Positions 1-7,202 are shown, counted from the stretch's first letter. The stretch is 7,333 nt of DNA from Sulfuricurvum sp. IAE1 (GCA_945867285.1 CAMBHX010000084.1:1-7333); one strand, 5' to 3'. Translations and numbers: made by a program. The notes: generated by a model from the sequence alone, not told the origin.

Positions 1-1080
1 CTGTATGAGCTTGAAATTGCTTTTGCTCAAATCCCTCAAGGGCAAGAGGTGCCATTTTGGTTGACAGACAGATTGTTTCGACATATGTTGACAGATATTA
101 CGGGTAATACCCATCGCAGTGAGTTTTGTATTGACAAGCTTTATTCCCCCGATTCATCGACGGGGCGCTTGGGGATTTTAGAACTTCGAGGATTTGATAT
201 GCCTCCTCATGCGCAAATGTCATTGATGCAGATGTTGTTAGTTCGTACTCTTGTATCCTTATTTTGGCGTAAACCGTACAAACATAAACTTGTACGATGG
301 GGAACACAATTACACGATAAATTTTTGATTGAACATTATGTACGAGAAGATATTAATGACGTTGTCGAGTTTTTGCGCAGTGAAGGATACGGATTTGAGT
401 CTGATTGGTTTGATCCATTTTTCGAATTTCGATTTCCGTTGTACGGGATGAGTCAAGTTGGAAACATTCATTGTGAATTACGTGCAGGTATAGAGCCGTG
501 GCATGTGCTGGGTGAGGAGTCAAGCTCACAAGGGACAGCCCGTTATGTTGATTCATCGTTAGAGCGGGTACAGGTCAAAGTACGTGATTTTGTTGCGGAG
601 CGGCATGTGTTGACCTGCAATGGGGTTAAGGTACCCTTGATAAACACGGGTGTCGAGGGAGAATATGTCTCAGGAGTTCGTTATCGTGCATGGCAGCCGT
701 GGTCAGCATTGCATCCTACAATCGGGGTAGATGTACCGTTGGTATTTGATGTGGTGGATACATGGAGCAATCGCTCATTAGGTGGATTTACCTATTTCGT
801 GGCGCATCCGGGTGGAAGATCGTACGATAGTTTCCCTGTCAATTCTCTGGAAGCACAATCACGTCGAATCAGCCGCTATTGGGATTTTGGGCATACTCAA
901 GGGGAAATTGAAAAAGTTTCTCCACCACTCAAAGAGCAAGATGATAGCGACAAGATGGAAACATCACGTATTATGGTGAAAAACCCCAATTCTAAAACGT
1001 TTGCGTATCAGGAATTAGAGGGAAGTTTAGAATATCCTCACACTCTTGATTTGCGTCGTAAATGGAGTCCCATTTCTTGA
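1..1080 (+). CDS. Transglutaminase/DUF2126 family protein, C-terminal part (5' end outside window)
   Basis: The reading frame is open from base 1 to the TGA at 1078-1080, so this is the last 359 residues of a protein that in its family is usually about 1,100 residues: a transglutaminase-like N-terminal region followed by DUF2126, a putative amidoligase of the glutamine-synthetase-like fold. The GTG at base 49 is internal, because the 16 codons before it (YELEIAFAQIPQGQE) already fit the family. Conserved blocks seen (window residue numbers): EFCIDKLYSP (41-50), ELRGFDMPPH (61-70), RWGTQLHD (99-106), EPWHVLGEE (165-173), a RYVDSS...RVQVKV stretch (181-194), RYRAWQP (227-233), SLGGFTYFVAHPGGR (259-273) and a C-terminal TLDLRR (348-353). 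A charged, low-conservation linker of about 40 residues (roughly 305-345) lies before that end motif and is probably lineage-specific. It overlaps the next gene's start by one base, so the two are likely co-transcribed and coupled. The family role as an ATP-dependent amide-bond former is a published prediction; the substrate is unknown. Confidence 0.93.
   Translation: MYELEIAFAQIPQGQEVPFWLTDRLFRHMLTDITGNTHRSEFCIDKLYSPDSSTGRLGILELRGFDMPPHAQMSLMQMLLVRTLVSLFWRKPYKHKLVRWGTQLHDKFLIEHYVREDINDVVEFLRSEGYGFESDWFDPFFEFRFPLYGMSQVGNIHCELRAGIEPWHVLGEESSSQGTARYVDSSLERVQVKVRDFVAERHVLTCNGVKVPLINTGVEGEYVSGVRYRAWQPWSALHPTIGVDVPLVFDVVDTWSNRSLGGFTYFVAHPGGRSYDSFPVNSLEAQSRRISRYWDFGHTQGEIEKVSPPLKEQDDSDKMETSRIMVKNPNSKTFAYQELEGSLEYPHTLDLRRKWSPIS
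1064..1067 (+). promoter_or_regulatory. Candidate Shine-Dalgarno (GGAG) for the ATP-grasp/alpha-E gene
   Basis: GGAG ends 12 bases before the ATG at 1080, slightly longer than ideal. It lies inside the last codons of the DUF2126 gene. It supports the 1080 start over the ATG at 1062, which has no purine-rich stretch before it. Confidence 0.45.
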
Positions 1081-3635
1081 TGTTTGACGATTATAAAAGT
1101 TCATCGTATGATGAGATGATGGACGAACATGGTACTATCCGACCCCATTGGAAAACGATAGTCGATAATCTCGAAGAGCTTGGTTTGGACAATTTGGAAG
1201 TCAAGCGCCAAGAGATTGAGTGGCGACTAGAAGATAACGGTGTTACCTACAATGTTTACAATGACCCCAGTGGTGCATCACGCCCATGGAGTTTGGATCC
1301 TATCCCTTTGGTATTGGACGAGAATGAATGGAAGATCATTGAAGCAGGTGTGGCACAGAGAGCCAAATTACTCAATTTACTGTTCAAAGATATTTACGGT
1401 GAACAGCGTATCGTCAAAGAGGGGATTATCCCCAGTGAAGTCATTTTGACGCACAGTGGATTTTTGCGTGAGGTTCATGGGATATATGATCATCTTGCTT
1501 ATCCGATGATGATTGTAGCGGTTGATTTGGCTAGGGGGCCTGATGGAAAAATGTGGGTTATTAGTGATAGAGCGCAAGCACCATCAGGTTTGGGGTATGC
1601 GGTAGAAAATAGACTGACGATGAACAGTGCCTTACAAGTGTTGTATAAAAATATAAATGTCCAACGACTTTACTCTTTTTTCGAACATTTTAAAGAGATA
1701 CTTTTGGGGCTTGGAAAAAACAGTTCTGGTAATTCACTTAATGTTCTTCTCTCTCCTGGACCACATAATGAAACTTATTTTGAGCACTCTTATTTGAGTT
1801 CTTTTTTGGGATTAACATTGGTTCAAGGGCAAGATTTACTGGCAAAGGGGGGAGCTTTATGGCTAAAAAGTCTCAAGGGATTGCGTCGTATTGATGCGGT
1901 AGTGCGACGTGTGGATGAGAGCTATTGTGATCCCTTAGAACTACGTTCTGAGTCCAAATTGGGAGTGGCTGGTTTGGTTCAGGTGCTACGAAAACGCGGA
2001 GTTACTATGGCAAATCCTTTAGGAAGTGGTATTTTAGAAAACTTAGGTTTATATCCTTTTTTACCTCAATTAGCTCGTTATTTTTTAGATGAAGAGTTAT
2101 TATTGCCACAGGTTGCTACATGGTGGTGCGGTCAAGAAAAAGAGCGAGAATATGTTTTAGAAAATCTTCATTTACTTACAATTAAAACCATTGATAGAAG
2201 TGCGGATGAACCTTCATTTTATGTGGGAAAAACTTTAAGTCTTCAAGCCAGAGAAGTATTAAAAAATAAAATTTTACAACAACCCCATCGTTATGTTGGG
2301 CAAGAAGAGGTGATGTTCGCAACAGCACCGACATTTATAGACGAGAAAATCGTTCCACGAAAAATCCTTATTCGTTCGTTTGCCGTGAAAACCAGTGAAG
2401 CGTATGAAGTGATGCCTGGAGCATTAGTTCGAGTAAGTTGTGATGATGCATTGATTGTAACGGGTCAAGGTGGGGGTAGCAGTAAAGATTTATGGATTAT
2501 TGGTGAAGATATACCACCTACAACCTTGACACAAACGATGAATGGAATGTCTCAAACTTTATATGCAAGTCTTTTGCCTATAGTACCTACGATGACTAGC
2601 GTATTTAAATCCAAAAATATTTCAGAAAATTCTTTAGAGAATATTCCTACGTTGCGGGCTGAAAATTTATTTTGGTTGGGGCGTTATTTGATGCGTACTA
2701 TTACCAGTGCTCGCATGGTTCGTTTGACCCTAAAAACGCTAGCTAATGCAACGCGTTATGATCGAAATGGGGATGAAAAAGTACAAGAGGTTCTGTGCGC
2801 AGCACTCACTCATTTGAGCATGACATATCCAGGCTTTTTAGGAACAGGCGATCAAAAAATCACCAAGCCTATCGATGAGATATGGAGTGTTATGGCAGAC
2901 CCCAATCGGATAGGATCATTAACGCAAGTCTTAACTATGTTATTGGGTGCGAGTTCAAGTACGAAAAATCTTCTTCCTCTTGAAGGATGGCGAATATATG
3001 AACGCTTGATGCGAGAATGGAGTGATTTTACCCACAAGCAGCAGCCGACACAGCGTGATATGATCGCAGGTATTGATAAACTATTGGTGCAACTTATGGC
3101 GTATAAGGCGCTTATCGAAGAGACACTATTCGTAGAACAGGGATTGGTATTATATGATATTGGAGCACGTTTGGAACGCGCAGGACTGTTAATCGCTAAA
3201 GCTCGATCCATGCTTACTAGTGAGTATGAGCCTTTTGTAGAATACGAAGTTCTTGAAGCGTTATTAGGTACCAGTGAGAGTTTAAATGCGTATAGAGCTC
3301 ACTATCGATCATCCATCGAGATAAAACAGGTCAGTGAATTTTTACTATTGGATATGCAATTTCCAAAATCTCTGATTAGTGAAATCAGCCAGCTTTTAAA
3401 GGCGCTTCCAAAATTGCCTAAATTTAAACATGAGATGTATTTAAGTCGTTATGAAGAGCCACTATTTGAGGCATTTTCACAACTTAGATTGGAAAAAATC
3501 GATCATTTATGCGAAAAACAGGGAGGTACGTTTGTACGAGAAAATATGGATGCAGTGCTCTCCAGTGTTGCTGACAAACTTATTATTGCAGCTATTGAAC
3601 TTTCTAAAACGTATTTTTCCCATTATGACGAGTAG
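1080..3635 (+). CDS. Circularly permuted type 2 ATP-grasp / alpha-E domain fusion protein
   Basis: A predicted 851-residue soluble protein with two family regions. Residues about 1-505 are the circularly permuted ATP-grasp (DUF404/DUF407-like): RPHW near 21-24, THSGFLREVHG (124-134), a SDRAQAPSGLGYAVENR block (162-178), LSPGPHNETYFEH (224-236), EGW-like WLKSLKGLRRIDAVVRRVDE (261-280) and GVAGLVQVLR (295-304). Residues about 525-851 are the alpha-E helical domain (DUF403-like), opening with LRAENLFWLGRYLMR (525-539) and including LYDIGARLERAGLL further on. In many genomes these are two adjacent genes; here they are one chain. I prefer the ATG at 1080: its MFDDY start resembles family members, it overlaps the upstream TGA as TGATG, and a GGAG lies 12 bases upstream at 1064-1067. 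An in-frame ATG at 1062 would add MESHFL. The inferred role is ATP-dependent amide/peptide ligation in the cytoplasm, with the neighbouring DUF2126 and transglutaminase proteins; the product is not known. Confidence 0.93.
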   Translation: MFDDYKSSSYDEMMDEHGTIRPHWKTIVDNLEELGLDNLEVKRQEIEWRLEDNGVTYNVYNDPSGASRPWSLDPIPLVLDENEWKIIEAGVAQRAKLLNLLFKDIYGEQRIVKEGIIPSEVILTHSGFLREVHGIYDHLAYPMMIVAVDLARGPDGKMWVISDRAQAPSGLGYAVENRLTMNSALQVLYKNINVQRLYSFFEHFKEILLGLGKNSSGNSLNVLLSPGPHNETYFEHSYLSSFLGLTLVQGQDLLAKGGALWLKSLKGLRRIDAVVRRVDESYCDPLELRSESKLGVAGLVQVLRKRGVTMANPLGSGILENLGLYPFLPQLARYFLDEELLLPQVATWWCGQEKEREYVLENLHLLTIKTIDRSADEPSFYVGKTLSLQAREVLKNKILQQPHRYVGQEEVMFATAPTFIDEKIVPRKILIRSFAVKTSEAYEVMPGALVRVSCDDALIVTGQGGGSSKDLWIIGEDIPPTTLTQTMNGMSQTLYASLLPIVPTMTSVFKSKNISENSLENIPTLRAENLFWLGRYLMRTITSARMVRLTLKTLANATRYDRNGDEKVQEVLCAALTHLSMTYPGFLGTGDQKITKPIDEIWSVMADPNRIGSLTQVLTMLLGASSSTKNLLPLEGWRIYERLMREWSDFTHKQQPTQRDMIAGIDKLLVQLMAYKALIEETLFVEQGLVLYDIGARLERAGLLIAKARSMLTSEYEPFVEYEVLEALLGTSESLNAYRAHYRSSIEIKQVSEFLLLDMQFPKSLISEISQLLKALPKLPKFKHEMYLSRYEEPLFEAFSQLRLEKIDHLCEKQGGTFVRENMDAVLSSVADKLIIAAIELSKTYFSHYDE

Positions 3636-3637
3636 CC

Positions 3638-4540
3638 ATGCTGTATCAAATTTATCATAGTACCCAATTTTTGTACGCACAAAATGTGACGTTAAGTCAC
3701 AATCTAGTACGCCTCAAACCCAGAAACACTCCTTTTCAGACACTCGTGGATTTCTCAATTTCTACTGATCCAACAGTGAGTGAAATGGATAATTATGATG
3801 ATTACTTTGGTAACCATCTCTCTCATATATTGATACGAGAAGGGCATCAACATCTCAAGGTCATAGCACGATCATGTGTCGCCATGGATATTGCAGCTAT
3901 TGAAGCACATCAATTGACGCATGAATTCGCCAAAGTATTGACTTATGAACAGGTTGTGAGTGCGCTTCGCACTAATAATGCTGATATCTTGGATGCAAAA
4001 CAATATTGTTTCCCTAGTCATTTCATTTCTCATGCTAGTAGGGATTTGCGTAATTATGCGCAACAGTCCTTTGAGCCAAGTAAGTCACTTTATGAGAGTG
4101 TGGAAGAATTTATGGGAAGGATCTTTAATGATTTTTCATTTGTGTCGGGTTTTAGTGATATTAGTACCCCTGTTGATGAGGTGTTTGCACAGCGCAAAGG
4201 TGTGTGTCAAGATTTCGCCCATTTGGCGATTACGGCATTGCGCTCATTAGGTTTGGCAGTACGCTATGTGAGTGGATACCTAGAAACGACTCCACCCGAT
4301 GGCGAGATAAAACTTTTTGGCGTTGATGCTTCTCATGCATGGTTCTCGGTCTTTATTCCAGGCTTTGGGTGGTTTGACTTTGACCCTACTAATAATATTA
4401 TTCCAGCTCATCAACATATTGTCTTGGGATATGGTCGCGACTTTGGTGATTGTTCGCCAATGCAGGGAGTGGTCTTGGGCAGTGGAAGTTCTTATTTGAA
4501 TGTTATGGTAGACGTAACACGTGATGAATTAGAGGGGTGA
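3638..4540 (+). CDS. Transglutaminase-like cysteine protease family protein with bacterial transglutaminase N-terminal domain
   Basis: A 300-residue protein of normal family length. Residues about 1-85 form the bacterial transglutaminase-like N-terminal beta domain (YQIYHSTQFLY at 3-13, followed by LSHNLVRLKPRNTPFQ). Residues about 150-255 are the catalytic transglutaminase-like core. The full triad is visible: Cys190 in GVCQDFAH, His233 in DASHAW and Asp249 in FDPTN. The C-terminal GYGRDFGDCSP and GSGSSYLNVMVDV segments are also typical. There is no signal peptide, so a cytoplasmic location is expected. It starts two bases after the stop of the ATP-grasp/alpha-E gene and has no convincing Shine-Dalgarno, which suggests translation coupled to that gene. 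Family knowledge and context suggest it hydrolyses or transfers amide/isopeptide bonds, perhaps removing or trimming what the two ligase-like proteins make; this pairing is inferred. It is a second transglutaminase-like enzyme if the upstream DUF2126 protein has the usual N-terminal domain. Confidence 0.93.
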   Translation: MLYQIYHSTQFLYAQNVTLSHNLVRLKPRNTPFQTLVDFSISTDPTVSEMDNYDDYFGNHLSHILIREGHQHLKVIARSCVAMDIAAIEAHQLTHEFAKVLTYEQVVSALRTNNADILDAKQYCFPSHFISHASRDLRNYAQQSFEPSKSLYESVEEFMGRIFNDFSFVSGFSDISTPVDEVFAQRKGVCQDFAHLAITALRSLGLAVRYVSGYLETTPPDGEIKLFGVDASHAWFSVFIPGFGWFDFDPTNNIIPAHQHIVLGYGRDFGDCSPMQGVVLGSGSSYLNVMVDVTRDELEG

Positions 4541-4589
4541 GTATTTTTTAATCACTTATGTAATAATAATGTGACATTTTAGCTTTATT
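4541..4589 (+). promoter_or_regulatory. Possible weak promoter (extended -10) ahead of the thioredoxin-like/RND pair
   Basis: This 49-base spacer is the only clear break between genes before the right edge. It holds a T-rich run (4543-4549) followed by TG-T-AATAAT at 4559-4567, which resembles an extended -10 (5 of 6 to TATAAT plus the TG). No good -35 is present, the closest being weak TGA-containing matches near 4537-4543. Campylobacterota sigma70 promoters often lack a conserved -35 and instead have T-rich tracts upstream of an extended -10, so the candidate is reasonable but unproven. Read-through from the upstream operon is the alternative. Confidence 0.3.
4552..4574. repeat. Imperfect inverted repeat in the 4541-4589 spacer
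   Basis: TCACTTAT (4552-4559) faces ATAATGTGA (4566-4574), giving TCAC/GTGA outer arms and TTAT/ATAA inner arms with one base of slippage. It overlaps the candidate -10, so it could be an operator, but it is short, AT-rich and lacks a following U-run, so it is not a terminator. It could be chance in AT-rich DNA. Confidence 0.3.
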
Positions 4590-5081
4590 ATGTCTCTTAT
4601 GAAAGCTATACTCCAAATCTACTTTTTCTTTGAATTGTTTGTTGTAGGAACTCAAACTGTGAGTGCTGCAACTCTCACTACAGGAGAAATTGCCGCCTTG
4701 ATTCGTCCTATTGAGCATCATGCGATGGAATATGGTGAGGGGAAGATTAAGGCCTATGTCTTTATTGATCCCAAATGCCCTTATTCGAGATCTTTTATTT
4801 CCATGATTCATGATAATCAAAAAATGCTGGGAATGTATCACTATTATATCTTTTTTTATGAGCTTAAACGTTTTAATACTCATAAAACTATTGGGACGAT
4901 TTATAGCGTACCATCTCCATTAAACGCCATGTTTGAAATTATGGTGGCAGGAAAAAACATCAAGCCTCCCGCAGCTCTTTCTCCTCAGGTTGAGGAAAAA
5001 ATTGGAGATATCGAAAATGTAGCACAGCAATTAAATGTTACAAAGCGGCCGTATCTCATTATAGCGAAAGAGTGGAATTGA
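4590..5081 (+). CDS. Exported thioredoxin-fold protein with single-cysteine CPYS motif
   Basis: A predicted 163-residue protein. Residues about 4-26 form a signal peptide: Lys5, a hydrophobic core rich in Phe/Leu/Val, and a VSA-A cleavage-type site near residue 26. An ATG at 4599 would give a more standard MKA start; neither start has a clear Shine-Dalgarno. The mature part carries a thioredoxin/DsbC-like beta strand leading into FIDPKCPYSRSF (58-69), then helices, and ends with NVTKRPYLII (149-158), whose Pro154 fits the cis-proline loop of the fold. The usual CPYC of DsbC/DsbG-type proteins is CPYS here, and Cys63 is the only cysteine in the protein. A classic two-cysteine oxidoreductase cycle is therefore impossible; it may act as a mono-thiol redox protein, a disulfide-trapping or glutathionylated intermediate, or a binding protein. 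Its stop lies two bases before the preferred start of the RND gene, so the two are probably coupled. I cannot assign a named family. Confidence 0.8.
   Translation: MSLMKAILQIYFFFELFVVGTQTVSAATLTTGEIAALIRPIEHHAMEYGEGKIKAYVFIDPKCPYSRSFISMIHDNQKMLGMYHYYIFFYELKRFNTHKTIGTIYSVPSPLNAMFEIMVAGKNIKPPAALSPQVEEKIGDIENVAQQLNVTKRPYLIIAKEWN
5067..5076 (+). promoter_or_regulatory. Ribosome binding site deciding the RND gene start
   Basis: A purine-rich AAAGAGTGGA lies at the very end of the thioredoxin-like gene; its GGA ends seven bases before the ATG at 5084. This supports ATG 5084 over the in-frame GTG at 5072, which sits inside the motif itself. Confidence 0.55.
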
Positions 5082-5083
5082 CT

Positions 5084-7177
5084 ATGTATTATAATACTCC
5101 TAATGTATCAAGGTATGTTCACCATATCCGTCGGTTCCGTGCTTTTATTATTTTCTTTTTTATTGTATTAACATTTGTTGTTCTGAAGATTTCTCATTTT
5201 GAGCTGATTTCTTCGGATACTTTGTATTGGTTGAGTGAGTCCACGGAGTATCAAAAAACAAAAAATAAAGCCTATGAAACAGCGTATGTAACTCGCTTGG
5301 CAATTGATGTTCCTCTTTTTGACGATAATACCAAATCTGTTCTTGAATCACTTCAATCCAACTTGACACATCAAAAGGGTGTTGTGCAAGTAGAATCATT
5401 AGTTTCATCGTATCGTATTTATCAAGATGGTACTGAAGATTCAAGCTTGGTTAAGGCTGTTGCTTTTAATGAATTAAATCTATCAATAATAAAAAGTTTT
5501 GTTCAAATATCTCCCGAAAAATACCGTCAGTTTGTGGATAAAGATTTTAAACATTTTTATTTTACGATTGAGTCCACATTACCACTAGATTGCTCTCAGT
5601 TAAACATACCCTATGTATTCCATACGTCACAAGCAACAACCGAGGGGAGCTTACGTCATTATGCAGGGTATGCTGCTATCTTTATTGTAATGGTAATACT
5701 AATGTCACGCTGGTTGTTTAAAAATTATATTGCAGCATTAGGAGCTTTGAGCGTTACTACGATAACTATGATCTTAACTTTTGGTGTGATTGAACTTCTT
5801 AGTCAACATTATCAGATACATATTGCGATGACATTGATGGTTTTGAGTGTTTCTATTGGTCATTTTCTTTATTTTTACTATCGTTGGCATGTGTCACACT
5901 TTAAAAATGATGCAATTGGAGCGATAGAAAAAAGTATTGATCGTAATCTTGCTCCTGCTTTGTGGACTTTACCAGTCCTTATAGTCAGTTTAGGGACATT
6001 GCTGTTCATTGACTCAGTTATTATTCAGATATTAAGCTTGAGTCTTTTAGTTTCATCAGCTATTGCGTATTCTATTAATCTTACGTTTTTACCTGCACTG
6101 CTGAGTTATTTTAGTGTTCAACATCCAAGAGTTGGTTTCGCTCGTATGTGTTATGGCTTTGCAAATCGTGAGATACATTATCGTCCTAGGTTACTACAGC
6201 TCTTTATTGTTGTAACAATTATGATTATGGTTGGGATTTCGTTTCGCTTTGGAACGACTGGTGAAACTCTTTTTGATACGAGAGTTGATCAGCAGACAAT
6301 TAAGTTGAAAATTCCTTTTAAAGAAATTGACCTTAGTTTAGTGCAAAAGCTTCATAAATTTGAGAAGGATTTAACATACTATAATAGAGGTGTAATCAAA
6401 GTAGATTCAATTCAAAATATGTTGAATCAATTTGATGTAGCGAACTCAATCAATGGACCCATTGATGAGCAAAGAGTACTGCAAGCATTATTTTTTTTAG
6501 AACTATACGATATGGAAAAGAATTATATTGATGAAAATGTACTAAAAATTACGATTACGTTAGAAAATAGTGATTACTCTTCTATTATAAGATGGCTTAA
6601 AGACTATAAAGACCTTCCTATTTATTTTACAGACCTTGATACCCTTTCAGAAAGTGCCAAAATGGATAAGCGAGTTGTGCTCGCATCATCATTATTTTCG
6701 GCATTAATAATGATTGGTATTGTTATGGGTTTCATTTTTAGATCGTGTAAAATTGGATTGGTTGGATTTATCGCGAATATCATTCCAATAGTTTGGTTTG
6801 GACTCTTTATGATTCTCTTTAATGTCACCTTAAGTATAGAGGTATTAATAGCAATGACAATATCAGTAGGACTAACGTCAGATACTATTATACATTTTGC
6901 CTATAAATACTTACGAAGCCGATATTTTGGACGAACAAAAAAACATGCATTGGAAATCATGTTTTTTTATGCAGGAGTACCAGCGATTATAGGAGCAGTT
7001 GTATTAATGGCTGTTTTTGGATTACTGAGTTTAACAGAATTGGAGACATTAGTTCTTATTGGCAGCTATGGTGTAGTCCTTATGCTCTTTTCATTGATTA
7101 GTGATTTGTTTGTTTTACCAGTGTTGCTATTGGCTCTTGATGAGAAAAAAGAGCTAACCAGAGCAGTTAGTGTATAA
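5084..7177 (+). CDS. RND/MMPL superfamily membrane protein, 12 predicted TM segments
   Basis: A predicted 697-residue inner-membrane protein with the RND layout of two repeats. TM1 is at about 20-36, followed by a periplasmic domain (about 37-193) and TM2-6 at about 196-341. TM7 is at about 371-388, followed by a second periplasmic domain (about 389-528) and TM8-12 at about 531-684. It is shorter than AcrB-type pumps (about 1,000 residues) and nearer in size to the MMPL/HAE3-like (hopanoid, lipid or predicted exporter) group. In TM10, VGLTSDTIIHFAYKY carries Asp600 at the place where such proteins have their acidic proton-relay residue. The pseudo-symmetric site in TM4 (VSIGHFLYFYYRW) has Gly259 there instead. 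The start is taken at ATG 5084 because of the purine-rich site before it; a GTG at 5072 would add four residues. No membrane-fusion protein or outer-membrane channel is visible next to it. Its only close partner is the exported thioredoxin-like protein immediately upstream. The substrate cannot be told from sequence. Confidence 0.88.
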   Translation: MYYNTPNVSRYVHHIRRFRAFIIFFFIVLTFVVLKISHFELISSDTLYWLSESTEYQKTKNKAYETAYVTRLAIDVPLFDDNTKSVLESLQSNLTHQKGVVQVESLVSSYRIYQDGTEDSSLVKAVAFNELNLSIIKSFVQISPEKYRQFVDKDFKHFYFTIESTLPLDCSQLNIPYVFHTSQATTEGSLRHYAGYAAIFIVMVILMSRWLFKNYIAALGALSVTTITMILTFGVIELLSQHYQIHIAMTLMVLSVSIGHFLYFYYRWHVSHFKNDAIGAIEKSIDRNLAPALWTLPVLIVSLGTLLFIDSVIIQILSLSLLVSSAIAYSINLTFLPALLSYFSVQHPRVGFARMCYGFANREIHYRPRLLQLFIVVTIMIMVGISFRFGTTGETLFDTRVDQQTIKLKIPFKEIDLSLVQKLHKFEKDLTYYNRGVIKVDSIQNMLNQFDVANSINGPIDEQRVLQALFFLELYDMEKNYIDENVLKITITLENSDYSSIIRWLKDYKDLPIYFTDLDTLSESAKMDKRVVLASSLFSALIMIGIVMGFIFRSCKIGLVGFIANIIPIVWFGLFMILFNVTLSIEVLIAMTISVGLTSDTIIHFAYKYLRSRYFGRTKKHALEIMFFYAGVPAIIGAVVLMAVFGLLSLTELETLVLIGSYGVVLMLFSLISDLFVLPVLLLALDEKKELTRAVSV

Positions 7178-7199
7178 ATTTTACAATTCTTTTAAAAAA
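7178..7199 (+). promoter_or_regulatory. AT-rich UP-element-like tract
   Basis: A nearly pure A/T stretch (only two C) with phased T and A runs, occupying about -60 to -40 relative to the expected start of the promoter that follows. This is the position where the RNA polymerase alpha subunit binds at rRNA promoters. It also fills the space directly after the RND stop codon and contains no hairpin, so it does not look like a terminator. Confidence 0.55.
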
Positions 7200-7202
7200 C
7201 CC

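Noticed and set aside
49..51. GTG at base 49 as the start of the DUF2126 gene
   Set aside because: The frame stays open to base 1 and the codons before it encode family-like sequence; the protein is cut by the window edge.
1062..1064. ATG at 1062 as the start of the ATP-grasp/alpha-E gene
   Set aside because: It has no ribosome binding site and adds a non-family-like MESHFL; ATG 1080 has GGAG upstream and forms a TGATG overlap. It is not fully excluded.
2852..3211. 119-codon open frame on the minus strand
   Set aside because: It is fully antisense to the well-supported alpha-E domain and shows no recognisable family features.
4548..4883. 111-codon open frame on the minus strand
   Set aside because: It lies antisense to the exported thioredoxin-like gene, which has a signal peptide and fold motifs; the reverse product has neither.
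5072..5074. GTG at 5072 as the start of the RND gene
   Set aside because: It lies inside the purine-rich site that serves the ATG at 5084.
5160..5444. 94-codon open frame on the minus strand
   Set aside because: It is a shadow of the first TM and periplasmic loop of the RND gene, with no promoter or ribosome binding site.
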